This document shows positions 23,201 through 36,102 of a stretch of 48,486 bases of DNA, in pieces. The position numbers were made by a program, and so were the translations under genes. The stretch comes from Lobulomyces angularis (taxonomy: Eukaryota; Chytridiomycota; Chytridiomycetes; Lobulomycetales; Lobulomycetaceae). Positions within the stretch are counted from its first letter, which is position 1. Each line of letters starts with the position of its first letter. A model generated the notes under the pieces. It did not search any database. It was not told where the DNA came from and worked only from the letters and a program-made list of their open reading frames with translations. Location of the stretch: NCBI GenBank assembly GCA_027604685.1, contig JADHYX010000155.1:1-48486 (forward strand), in the 5' to 3' direction.

Positions 23201-26200
23201 AGTGTGTTTTGGCGGGGGTAGGCAATAAGTTGTTTACACTCCATTTAAAGATGGCGGTGGTCGCTTCCACTATCATTTCGGTCATAGCTCTTACTTCCCT
23301 TTCAAAATCAAAGCGCGAAAAGTGCCAATCTAAAATTGAAGAAAATATTTGTGCCATGGTTGCATCATCAAAAGAGTTAACTGCTATTTGATTGAAATGA
23401 CGAATCAATCTTGGTGTAACCACATTTCTACCACCTCCGGGAGGTCCCATAGCAGCAACAAATTGTATATCAATTAATTCCAGTTTTGATGTGTCTTTTT
23501 TATCATACCTTCGTTAAAATTTTTTATTAGATGAAAAATTATGTACAAAATTCAGCTTTACCAGTTTTTATGATCAAACCATTGTCTAAAGAGCTCTATG
23601 GGAGGCTGAGCACCATACACCTCCTTTGCTGGCATGTTCAAATCATCTATAAAGAGTATAAACTTTTTTCCAACCGGTGGCCCAAAAACTCCTTTTCTTC
23701 TTTTGTCCATCTTGGCCATTATCAAATCTTGCGTTTGATTCGCACTTGTTCTAGCAGAAAAATTTATAAATAGTGGAATAAATTTTTCCTTAGGCAATCC
23801 ATTCAACAGTTTTCCTGCAATATATTTAGATTTTCCCGTACCAGTAGGTCCAACGAGGAGCAGTGGAATGTCATGTAATAATAGCAGGTCCATGAGGTAG
23901 TTATATCTGGTTGTATCTTTTGTTGGTACAATAATTTCATTAAATTCAGATTCATTGGCCATTGTCATTGGCTCAATTGTCTGCATCCATGGAACCCATT
24001 CGTGGTTGTCATCCTTGTGAACATTTAAGCAATCATAAATGGTTAGTTGAGTTGGTAAACTTAATTTTAACGGTTCAGACAAAGCCTCAACAGCATTTTT
24101 TAAGCATCTATCGAAGGTTGCTTGGCTAGCAGAATCCAAACTACCACCTATTGACCAGGTAAGAGCAAAAATAAACTGACATTCTATCTTAACTAAAGTA
24201 TGAGGATCGGCAGTGTTATCTTCCGAAGATTTTTCTCTAAGATAGTCAAAAGAGCAATCCAAAATTCTAACCAAAGAATTTACCAATCCGATTTCTGAAG
24301 TAGGTGATAATTCTTTGCACTCTTTTTTTGAACAGATAAGTGTCGGAGGAACTAAATCCTTAAAAAGCATCATAATTCTATCTAAAAGAATCTGATCAAG
24401 GTAATAAATTCCCTCCAACCATGATTTCACCAAAGGAATCCATCCCATTCTCTCAGGTTCAAGATATACCATACCGCATCTACTAACAGTAGCAGGCTAA
24501 TTTTTTATAATAAAAATGCAAAAAACTAAATTTGGTTCTTACTGAAGCAACAGCTAGGTCCATTACTTCAAACACTAAACTCATGGTATTTGAAAGCTGA
24601 ATAATTTCACCACTCATTAAGCATAACTTTTTATTATCATCCAACACAGTGTTCATGTTTTCAACCCAAATAGCATCTAAGTTTATTAATATAATTTATA
24701 AAACATCTTTTATTTACCCACAGGTCCATCAAAAATTACCCACTTCCTTTCCGGTGAAACCGAACTAGCATAGGTACGGAAGGATGTTGCTAAAACCCCG
24801 TCAGTCCATTCATGGGAGGTTGGATCAAATTGCCCATAGAGTTGTCCCATAGTGATAGATTTGGGATTTATGACCTTGTATTGTGCAGCTAAAAATTCAG
24901 GGTATGATTTCGAGAGTTCTGTAAGTGCATCGGCTAATACCCTGTATGCGGATGTTTTTCCTGCAAATGGTTCACCTACTAACATATAGCCATGTCGCAC
25001 CAACATCATTTCGTACAACTGAATAATTTTTTCGTAGAAAGCTGGGACAAGTTGTAGTTTCAGCTTTTTACAACTTTCATCGATAGCTTGCTCTAGTAAA
25101 GAATAATCAGGTTTTGGTAATTTTACTCCTGGGAACAAATCAGTAGCAATTCCTTTAAATAAGGCAATATCCTGAGATAGGAACTTTGGGAGGTTTACAT
25201 CAATGATAGATCTCAGAACAATAATATTTTCGTCTTCATCAGGATATTTTAATTTTAAATTTCCTGCAGCAGTTAAAACACTTTTTACAGCTCTCATACC
25301 ATAATCTAAAACAGTTAATCTAAATTTAATTAGTAAGTTATATTTACCATAATGATCTTGTGAAGAAAGTTGCTCAGAGCACAATCTGTAAGTAGCAGAA
25401 ATTTTTCTGGCAAGATTTCTTGCATCAATAAAGCCAAATGAGTACAATGTAATTTCTGAAATCAATGAATAATCAGGAACCTAAAAAAAAAATAAATGGC
25501 TATTATCTTTAAAAAAACTGAATACCATCATAGCCACTGTTCTAAACAACGCTTTTAAATTATCGGGAAGTTCACTACGTCCTGCATATCCAGGATTCAT
25601 TGTAATGAACACAGCACATTGTGGGTTTAGCTGAAGTTTGGTTCCTTCAAACATAAATTCTTTTGCTTTAACTTCTACCGCTCGTTGTATTGTTAATATT
25701 TGCTGAGCAACAACTGATAAAACTTCTAAGTCAATACGGTTAAATTCATCAAAGCACGCCCATGCTCCACTTGATGCCAAACCTTTAAAGAATTTTCCCA
25801 TTGCAAGATAATCTAATCCATCTGAGCAATTGAATACAACACATTGTTTGGCCAGAGCTTAAAAAGAAAATGTATTGGTTAAAACTTAATTAAAAAAATT
25901 TCCTGATAATTGGAGCTTTTGAGTAAACAAGTTACCTTTTGCAAGATCTTTTGTTGTTTCAGTTTTACCAGTTCCTAATGTTACGTTAGGACAAAAAATA
26001 AATTAAACTTAACGACTAAAATTTGTACCTGCAGGACCCTCTGGCGCTCCACCCAAATTTAAATGCAATGCTCCAAACAATGTACGATAACATCTATCAG
26101 TTAAAGGAGTGATAACCAATCTCGGAGAATTTCCCAAATACTCATAACCATAGAGTTTTTGTGCATTTATCATTTTTACCATGACATTATCATCTTCCCA

Positions 26201-29200
26201 ATAATATCTTAGTTGAGACAACCATGAAAAGTCGTTGGGATCTTTCAATGTTTCCTGTGATAAAGCAGTAACAACATCTCTAGCATGTACATCAATAACA
26301 ACCAATGCTCCAAGTGTTGTTCTTGCCATTTTTGGAAGCTCTCCACGTACAAGATGGATAATATCAGCAAGGTCATTGTTAAGGCGTGCAGCGCATTCCT
26401 CCATTCCTTTCTTTCCTGCCAAAAGTGCTTGTTCAACTTGGATTGTCCAATATATTTGGCTTACGCATAGAACTACTTGACCTGGCCATTCCAAAACCCA
26501 CTTGGCCCTTGGAGTATTTTGATATGCAAAATAAGCCTCTTTAATTACCATGCGAACACTTTCAAGCATGACACTTTCAACCTTTGTTTTTAAAGAAATT
26601 TTAATATTTACAAAGTCATAAAATAATAGATAATTACTCTTGATAGCCACTTTTCAACTGATCCTTTTGCTTCAGCAGTGGAAATGACTGTATTTAAGGC
26701 CAAGCGCTCTTCTTCACTGGAAAACAATGCTTTTATATCTAACTTTTCGTCAAATTCAAGACTAGCAACGCCCTCAAAGCATTTTTTTAGATGCGGTTGA
26801 ACGCGTGTTGGATCCTTGGTTTCTGATAAAATTTCCAACATTTCATCATTTGATAAAAAGAAGAATCTAGGGAAATATAAACGTTTTACTTCCAGGTAGG
26901 AATTTAATCCTTTTAATATTTCTTCCAAGAGTAAATTGTTTTGTTTTAAATCCTCTAATAAATTGGGAATTTCTGTTACTTTCAAAATGTGACTATCTGA
27001 AACTACATTCTAAAAGATAATGTTAAGATTTTGTCCAAATTAGTCTCACCGCCATTAATTTTTTCCAGCTGTGATCAACTTGTTTGAACTTTCTTCCTTC
27101 TTCCGGCATCTGGTTCATAATGTCCTCAGAACTGAAAATAGGCTCAAGGTACAGCCAAGTCGCCTGGACTGTCAACCATTCATCTAGCGCATCTTGTATA
27201 TAAATTAATTTCCTCTCCCATTCTTTTATTTCAACTTCAAATGGTTTGACGTAAGGAGAGCCTCGCATTGACTGAGTTTTAACAATTTGGTCGTCTAGCA
27301 ATTGCTGTACTTCATCCAATGCTGAAAGAATGAATGTACCAGTGTCGCGATATGGTAAACAATTGAATTCTAGTGGTGCCCATTCAGCTTCCATTTTTAT
27401 CATATTTTTTTCGATGGTATATTCTTTGGAAGCAGAATCTAGCAACAAAAAAGTTATTGAAGCATAAGGGTAATAAAATACCTCCAGTTATTTCAAATTC
27501 AGGTAAAAATTGTTCTAGATTCAACTTTAACATTTTTCTCATAGAAGTTGAGGCATCAGGTTTTATTTCAATTCCTGCAATAGCAGAGAGTTTATTCCAA
27601 TGTCTTTCTCTCATTCCGGGATTACACAAAACTCTAATCAGAGGAATGTTGGTCATAAACTCATCAATTTTTTCCTTGACTTGCTTAGCAATACTTTGTG
27701 GTGCTGGAGCTTGAACCAAAGTTCCTAACACCCGATGCATTTCTCTTTTAAGATTGTCAACTTCAATTTCTATTTGTTCTGCATCCAGTTCCAGAAGATT
27801 GCCATCAAACCATCTTTTATACGATTTTTGAAAATTCACAGCTGTAGAATAAAGGGCCTGATACGGTTCCAAAGCGTTAATAATACTCTTTCTTTGTGGA
27901 TAACTGGTTACTTCCCAACCATATAGGTCCTATAACAAGAGTACAGTGTTAAAAATATCAGTTTTTGTGCTGTTATAAATAAAATAAATATACCTCTTCT
28001 TTGTTAAATGCAGCAACAGTGTCCGATGCTTGCTGAAGCTGTTTATACAATGATTGGACTTTTTTAACATAAAATGGCATTTCATCCAAATCGCCAACAT
28101 CTTGCAATTCATCAACTTGATTTTGGAAATCCTCCAATTCACTTTCAAATTTAATTCTTCGTTCTTTTAAGATTTCTTGTGATTTTTCTTGTGCCACACC
28201 AATAATTCTATCATTTTCTTCCAGTATTGCTAATATACGAGTTGGCCATGTAAAAGTTACATTGTTCAATTGAATGTAATCTTCAGTTAGAGAAGAAAAA
28301 TTAACAATGTAAGACAATCTCTTTCTGGCTTCTTCTAATTCTTCAATTAAATTTGGAAGTTCCACATTTCTAACATTCGCCATTGTTTCAATTTGATCAG
28401 CCATTTCTTTAAAATTTTCTGGAACCTTTAATGCTATTTCTTCTATAATCTCATATCGTTTACATATGCTATAAAAGAATTTTTTAAAGACCAATTAAAA
28501 ATTTATGATAATACTCCTTTTCATGCTCGGTTGTCAACTGAATAATTTTATCCATAAATCTATTTGAGAGTGAAATAGCTTTGGCAGATAGAGATTTATG
28601 TAGTTCATCACAATGAAGTTGAGCAAGTGGTAGATCAACTTTTCTTGGATTATTACAAATTTCATTCCCTAAATCTCTATATTTTTCAATTTCCTACACG
28701 AGAATGATAATAAAAGTAAATATTAGAAAAAAATCCGTCTAACTTACAACAGTGTAATCTTCAAAAGTGTGCTCTTGATTAAAAAATTCTAGTATGGCTT
28801 CATCGGTATCCGCTGAATACATAAACCGATACTTATCATATGTTTTAGCATATTCTTGAATAACTTTTGAGCAACTATTGAAAACTCTATTTAATACAGA
28901 AGTAGCCTCGTCAACGATGGCCTTTTCTGGCTCCACAATCATTTTTTTTATGTCAAATCCATCACTACCTCTAATATAAGAATCCCACAAAGAAGCTCCT
29001 TTCATATTGTTGGCATTTAATTCCATTTTAATCTTAACTCTGTCCAATAATTCGTTTGCATTGGGAGCATATATTAAAGAATCAATTTCGGGGAGAGTTG
29101 AAATGCTCTTCAATATTAAATCCAACCCCTCCATAATAGCTTCAGAGATTTCTGATAATGGAGGATCATAATCGACAGCTCCAGGAATAGTGGAACTTAG

Positions 29201-30998
29201 CCATAATTTTATCATGAATCTTGGCGCATGTGGTTTACTATCGTAACTAACAGTTTCGTCAATATTTTCCAAATCTGGTAAAGCAACAATCGGGTAATCA
29301 AACACTTTTATGTAGTCCCTTAAACTTTTCGTTATCATACCAAGAATTTGATTTTTAATTAGTATTGATGAAGCACAAAAAAACTCTGCAGATGGCTTAG
29401 TATTCATAACTCCTTTCACTTTGCTTTTAATTAAAGTTTCTCCAAAAAGGTGAACTTGAGAAGTGAACCAACTAAAATTAGTTTGTTTAATAAATTAGCA
29501 AAAAGATTTAATTCTCCTTACTGATTCAACAATTTGTCTCTACATAATTCAGAATGAACTAACAACATGGATCTAAAACCATTCATTCTAAATGGAGTAG
29601 ATTTATTGTGATTAATTTCATTTACATCAACTAGGCGTAAGCGGTCAAATTCTGCCCAGTTGCATAATAATTGCTGCATTATTGGATGGCAAAGATAAAG
29701 ACGTTTATGAATTTTTTGTTTGTTTTCGACATAAACTTCTCGCCATGTTGATGGAAACGGGCATTTATCCTGTTCTAAAGGTAAAAAATTACAAAAATCG
29801 CTGAAAATAAATAAGTTAATATAACATGTACGATTTTTATTTCTTACTCTAGATCTTCACTTTGTTTCCTTTTAGGATTTTTTAAAATATGTTGCACTAA
29901 AATTGAAATGTTTTTTTTTAAAATAAATTTTTGATTTTAAGATACCAGCTGATTTTTTCCCACTATCACTATATTCATTTTTAATTTCTGTTAACAATTC
30001 GTCCAACATATTTGGATAACTGTTTATTAAGTTTACTGGAATAAAATTTTTTATATTTAAAAGCCATTCATCACTCAAGTCACTTTCAATGTGACTTTTA
30101 ATTGTTGCATCAAAATATTCATAGAACATCTACAAAATTTATGAGAAAGATTTTTTTTTTAATCATACATGAACTAATGCATCTGGGTCTAAAGGTTCAG
30201 ATGCATTATTATTGAAAGCCTCAGTTGTCTTTTTATCGATGCTGAATGTGTTATCAATGTTTTGAAGTATTAATTCTCCAATATCTTTTTTTTTTTTTAA
30301 TTATAATCTTATTTGTATTCTTTACCTCCTTCACCAGCTGAAGTCGAATGAGATTTTTGTTGTTCCCTGTAAAAAAAATTATATAATATAAAAAAAATAT
30401 TGTCTTACAATAAAAAATCAACCAATCTTCTTCTAAAGCTTGCTTGATAATTTTGCTTTTGAAATTCAAAGTCTAAATTATTTTGGCTGGTTCGATGAAT
30501 ACCCTCATTTTTTAGTACAAAATTTAAATCTTCATCATTGAATTCAGCATTAAGTTGACTTTTTGCATTGGGTTGAAGTATTTGCTTGTTTTTTAATTGT
30601 AATTGATTTAGATGTTCTTTTCTTAACTTTTGAGATTCTCTGTAAAGAATTGCATCCTCACTATCGGGATGCATGACTGCATTAGCAAATTGTCTGCTGT
30701 TTTCAGATCTTTGCGCAGGATCCTCTATTACTGAATGTGCTTTATAGGTATATTTTTTTGGAGGTGGAGGACGAACTCTAATCTTGGATATGATAGAATC
30801 GCCATCTCGTTGAGTTTCCCTCATGCTTTTTGAAGTTTTAACAAGATCTAATTTTAATTTTTTATTTGTTTAACTTAAGCTAAATTTCTTATATTAACCT
30901 CTTAAAGTAACGGTTTTTTTTCCCGTATTTTTTGATTCTTCACCATCTGATATTCCTGTAATGTTAGGCAAGGAAGTTGAAACTGATGATGAATTCAT
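17249..30998 (-). CDS. Axonemal dynein heavy chain, inner-arm (DNAH7/3/12-like)
   Basis: Twenty-nine exons from the ATG at 30998: 30899-30998, 30409-30847, 30326-30366, 30169-30284, 29946-30129, 29848-29896, 29522-29800, 28748-29471, 28515-28693, 27994-28468, 27482-27929, 27050-27438, 26638-27009, 26029-26581, 25936-25974, 25526-25857, 25348-25480, 24718-25305, 24543-24676, 23562-24496, 21696-23508, 19325-21636, 18843-19284, 18738-18801, 17976-18686, 17813-17929, 17652-17762, 17316-17607 and 17249-17267. They sum to 12390 nt, 4129 residues. Seen in order: tail and linker ([17 protein letters not shown]), AAA1 P-loop GPAGTGKT (Lys1453), AAA2 GEPFAGKT (Lys1734), AAA3 GPTGTGKS (Lys2080), AAA4 GVGGSGRQS, stalk coiled coils flanking the microtubule-binding domain, AAA5/6 ([11 protein letters not shown]), and a C-terminal domain ending GVACLLQLDD. 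The short-tailed length and AAA signatures fit single-headed inner-arm dyneins. It drives flagellar bending. Exact paralogue is not settled. Confidence 0.95.
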
Positions 30999-31703
30999 CT
31001 AACTCAAATTTTTTCAGCTTAAATTATCTTGAAAAAATTTTTTTAGATTTTCGCGTTTCAAAGGAAAAAAAAAAAAAAAAAAAGGAAACAGTTATAGCTG
31101 TGTATTTAAGTTACAATAGTGGAACTTCGAATTCAAATTTTATTTTGCTAGAAAAAGTTATGAATAATAATTTTTAAAGCCTTTTTACAAACAATTGCTC
31201 TCAATTATCTTTTGTAGGCCATTTTTTAAAAATAACTACTTTTTAAAATTATATAATTTTTTATTTGTTTTGCTGCGTCGTTTTATTTTTCTTGTTTTTG
31301 TTTTAATAAATCTATACATATATTGTGGGAATGCAGAAGAACTTACCTTTGTAAAATTTTTCACAATACTATTCCATTTTGTGTAATATGCTCTGAATTT
31401 TAATTTCTCTTTTAATTAAAGCTTTATCTAGCCAATAAATTTAATATTTTTATGACAAATTTCGATTTGCAAAAATCAGACCGTTAAATTACTTTATTTT
31501 ATGACAAAAATTACTGTTTTTGTTACAACACCTGTTATTTTACTTTGATTGGCCAACAAAAGTATAAAGAAATTCAAAAAAAAAAGAAATATAAGTACAA
31601 CAAATTTTTAAGTGAAAAAATTTGGTATAAAATTGGCGAGTTTGAAAAAAAAAGAAAAAAAATTATATAAATACTAAATATACGTATAATAAACTAATAT
31701 ATT
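30999..31703. promoter_or_regulatory. Divergent promoter region, dynein heavy chain / PAS protein
   Basis: 705 bases separate the two start codons, which point away from each other. The region holds two CCAAT boxes (CCAAT at 31432-31436 on plus; inverted ATTGG at 31548-31552) and TATA-like ATATAAATAC about 40 bases before the PAS-protein ATG. Short frames such as 30977-31177 overlap the dynein start and are not credible genes. Shared regulation of the two genes is inference. Confidence 0.45.
31547..31556 (-). promoter_or_regulatory. CCAAT-type element, inverted TTGGCCAATC
   Basis: GATTGGCCAA on plus is the exact reverse complement of the 10-mer upstream of the cyclase gene. It lies 148 bases before the PAS-protein start and 549 bases before the dynein start. 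It contains the palindrome TTGGCCAA and an NF-Y-like core. Confidence 0.4.
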
Positions 31704-34700
31704 ATGGACTCTCAAACACCGAATTCAGACACAGCTAATAATTTAAGTGTAAATCCAATCGATAAAGTTGCTGAAGCTATTAACGCAGCTACTAATCCAG
31801 TTGAAAGTTTAGCGGCAGCTGTTAATATTAACATTAAATCGACAGAACAATTAGAACAAAGTATTGAAAACAGTCAAAAATCTGTGGGACAGATTGGTAG
31901 TAGAAACATTAAAATTTCTTCCAATGGTGCTAAACCAACATTCTTGATAGATCCTCACCAACAGACATTAACTGAGGATACCAACACATCCAAAAAGATC
32001 AATGCTGACAAAGAAAACAATTCTACACTTAACTCTAGCAACATTGCCCTTAAACTAGAGAATGAAACAATTAAGAATGAAGTAAGTGGTGTGAATCAGA
32101 AAGAAACTACGTTAAATGACTGTGCAGATAGTAAGGTGAGAGCTAGAAAAACAAGTACCACAGCTGTAAAAAAGAGCACAGCTACTGCGGAACCTGTAAA
32201 TACTAAAAATTCTGCAGCGGTAGAAACACTAACCAGTGAAGAATCTATTAAAAAGAGTGAAACAATTCAAAAGACCACACTACCAAATCCAGTAGCAGAG
32301 GAAATTGTACAAACAGTTGTATTAAATGATAGCTACTCTGATGATAAAGAAAAACGATTGGCAGATTTCGTTGAAAAACTTGGTAGTGGCGATGGTGAGA
32401 AAAATGAGCAGAAGGTATTTAAAAATTTCTTTTTTTTGACAAAATACATTAAAGTTGTCCTTCTGTATTTATTTCTAAATTTTTTATAATGATTGCCTTA
32501 TATTTTCCAGAAAAAAATTGATTCCTTGGTAAAAGACCTTCAAGCTGAAAGTCAAAAGGTAAAAAAAAAATGAAAAAGAATTAAAATAATTTGTTAACCT
32601 TTTTTTTTGTTTTGAAAGGTAGAGGAACAGATTTTAGCGGGACAAAATGAAATTTTTCACAAGAATGAGGAAGCATTTTTTAGAGTAGAAGATGAGCATG
32701 AAACACTCAGCTTAAAAATTTTGCATCTTGAAGATCTCAAAGCTTTGAAGGCAGTAAAGGAACAATGTGTTCAAGATGTGGTAAAACGTAAAGAGGCCAA
32801 GAGATTTCAACGTCAGCAGCAGAGAGAAGTAAAATCACTTCACAACAAAACGCATGAGCAAGAAATGGCATACAAAAAAATTGAAGAAGTTAAAAAAAAG
32901 CTTGCTGAACACAGAGAAAGAACTGAAAAATTGGTTGACCATATTGAAGAACGGCATTTAAAGCAAGTTAAGCAATTTAATGCATGTGAAGCTAGAAGAA
33001 TTGCTGATCAAAAGTAAAAAATCTTATTGAAGTTTCACCTAAATAAAAAATAAAAAAAAAATATTATTCCGTTCACCAATTTATAGACTCTTAGTTGAAA
33101 TAAAGTGTACCCATTTAAGCGAAGAACAGAAAATTGCTGCAGTGAAAGAAAATTTATCAAAAATTAGTCATCAAAAGGCACTGGACAAAAAAAAACTTGA
33201 TCAAATTAGGGAACAACAAAGAAGAGAACTAAGACACTTTAAAGGTACATTAATTAAATTAATAATATCCTTTAAATTTTGGCAATTTATTTATAGATAG
33301 GATTGATTTAGAAACTGTAAGCAAAATTTTGTAATTTAAAAAAAAAAGATTAACTTTCTTACTTTTTTATAGAGAATGATGGAAGAATTCTCAAATATGC
33401 ATTCACAGCACGCTGCTGAAGAAAACGAAATGATAAATAAACACAAAAATGATTATCTTACTGAAAAAGAAAAAATTACAGCTACTCAAGTATCAATTAA
33501 AGTGATTAAATTGCAAACCGAAAATCAGATTGAAATTACAAAGTAATTAATATGAAAAAGAAATTAGCAATAATGCATAAAAAAATATTTAATATTTTTT
33601 TATTTATAGATTAATTTCATTGCAAAAAACACAACTTCGCCAATTAAAAAGGGCACAAAAGAATCGTCAAGCCAAAAGATTTAAGCATTGGTCAGCAATT
33701 GTTCAAAGGGATCTTACAAAAAAAGTTGGTAGTGGTGCTCAGAGCCTCGCAACCAGTAACTTCCAAAGTGCCGATGGTTCTCAATCATCCAGTGTCGGAA
33801 GTCACTCCTTACCTGAATCAAAAACCTTAACCCGACAGGGAAGTGAAAAAAATCTTAAGGCTGTCGTACCAAATAAGAAATTGGATCTTCTTGGAGGTAA
33901 GTAAAGCATTTATAATTTTAACAGTAAAATTATTAATAAATAAACTTATTAGAGGAAGATGAAGATGAAACAGATGAGTCTAGTTTAAGTCTTGACACAC
34001 AACACCAAAAATCTGAAGAAAAATTACAGAAAATGTTATCGAATTTAACAGAGTTGAAGAAAAGTCAGGATGAAGAATTGGATAAGTTAAGAAGAAAAAT
34101 TAAAGAGGAACAGACGGCAAAAGAAGAAGAATTTCAAAAACTGTTAACAGAACTAGACTGGCAACAAGACGTCAACTTAAAAGACTTAAAAAAAGCTGAC
34201 GAGGCAGAAATTAATGAAGCGCTTCTTAATCAAGAAAGAGAACTTGAACTGGAACGCCATATCATTGGCGCCGAAATTAAAGCATTAATGGAAAGAAAAG
34301 TTCTTAAGAATTTACTGGATACAGTAGTGGATGGTGTCATTTCAATTGACCCACGAGGATATATTCAGCGATTCAAGTATTGATTATATGGAAAAATCGC
34401 CTTATTTAAAATTATTTTTTAGTTCCGCTGCTGAAAAAATGTTTGGTTATCCTTCCTCCTACGCCATTGGTAAAAATATTAAAGAATTAATGCCTCAGCA
34501 TCATAGAGAAAACCATGACGATTGTAAATGAAAATATAATCTCCATTATGTGCTTACTTTTAATTTACAAAATAGACTTGTACAAGTACTTAACAACTGG
34601 TGTTAAAAAGTTAATCGGACTTGGTAAGACACTGAGAGGCCAAAGAAGAGATGGTACAACTTTTCCTATTCATATATCAGTTACTGAAGTTGTTGATGGT

Positions 34701-35959
34701 AAAAAAATTAAACATAAAATAAAGTTTTTGAAAATTAAAATACTCATCATATCAATAAAAAAATTTATTTAGATGGCTTCCACTTATTTACCGCTATAGT
34801 AAGAGATCTGACTGAAATGGAAGCAAAAGAAGAAACAAAAAAAGCAGAAGATGATTGTTTACCACAAATGATTTGGAAAACAGATCCAACTGGAAAAGCG
34901 ATAAACTTAAATAAAAACTTTTTAAATTATTCAGGTGTTTCAGAAGACAAGATAAGCACAATAAATGTTTTTTCACAAGAACTTATTCACCCCGAAGATT
35001 TTAAGAGATCTAGTAAAGTTTTTTCAAAGGCACTTAAAGATAACAAAGAATTTGAAGTTACTAGAAGAATTAAAGGGGCAAACGGTGAATTTAGATGGTT
35101 TTTATCAAGAGGCACTCCAATGTTTGATGCAGACAATAAAATTCAATTTTGGTGCGGGTCCTGCACCGATATCGATAAAGTTGAAAACTTTAAACTGGAG
35201 TTACAACAATTGCCAGGAGCCGTTCCAACCATTATATGGAAAGTGAATACGGATGGAGATGTAGTATTCGCAAATAAAAGATTGCAGGACTTGACTGGTG
35301 TTGATTACACTAAGTCACCCGTTAATATGTTCTCCACTGATGTAAGAATACAAATTTTTTTTCATTGTAAAAAAACACAATAACACTTCTTTTTTCAAAT
35401 TTCAAAACAGATTGTGCATATGGATGATGCAGATAAATCTAGAAGTGCTTTTGTTCAGGCTTCAAAAAAAAAAATATTTTTTGAGACAACAAGACGGTTA
35501 CAGGGAATTAACGGTCGATATACTTGGGTTTTAACAATGGGATCCCCAGTTTTTAATGCTGAAGGAGATGTCGCCTTTTACGTTGGTACATGTACTGATG
35601 TAAGTGAATCCAAGGCATTGCAAGATGAAATGTTAGTATTACCAGAGAGTTATCCACAAATGGTCTGGAAATCAGACGCAAAAGGAAATGTTTTATTTAG
35701 TAACAAAAAATTTACCAGTTATGTTGGAGAAGAAAATAAGGTTAACATATTTTCTGAAGCGTTCGTCCATTCCGATGACTTAAGAGCTGGTAGGGATGGC
35801 TTAGCAAGGGCATTAAAAGAAAAAGGTGCTTTCGAAATTAGAAGGAGATTAAAATCATCTGAAGGATCCTATAAAGTTCATTTTACCAAAGCTACACCTG
35901 CACTTAACAATTTAGGTGATGTAGAAAGTTGGTATGGTTCTGACACAGTGATGGAATAA
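31704..35959 (+). CDS. Coiled-coil protein with four PAS domains (first FixL-like)
   Basis: Twelve exons: 31704-32414, 32511-32558, 32619-33013, 33087-33244, 33297-33316, 33373-33542, 33610-33896, 33953-34376, 34423-34523, 34576-34698, 34773-35341 and 35411-35959, giving 1184 residues. Residues 1-235 are Ser/Thr/Asn-rich and ~240-700 are long charged coiled coil (Arg/Gln/Lys-rich helices). PAS1 at ~705-830 closely follows the bacterial oxygen sensor FixL (DTVVDGVISID, FNSAAEKMFGY, ELMPQHHRENHDDY, GQRRDGTTFPIHIS, IVRDLTE). At the FixL haem-ligand His position it has Lys783 (GVKKLIGLGK), so FixL-style haem binding is unlikely. Three similar PAS_3/PAC units follow at ~843-950, ~955-1060 and ~1075-1184 (IWKTD, IWKVN, VWKSD). 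There is no kinase, cyclase or phosphodiesterase domain; output must be by protein interaction. Exon 5 is only 20 nt. Confidence 0.9.
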
Positions 35960-36102
35960 TTGAAAAAAAAAAAACTTTTTCTATTTGTAATATTTTTATA
36001 AACTAAAAATTGGAAAAAAAACAATATAAAAAATTTTTTCGCGCAAATATACTTTTCGTATTATACCAAAAAAAGAGAATTGTTAAAGAAAAATAAGGAA
36101 AA

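Noticed and set aside
31704..35959. Haem-based oxygen sensor call for the PAS protein
   Set aside because: PAS1 is FixL-like overall, but Lys783 stands where FixL has its proximal haem His, so FixL-type haem binding is not supported.
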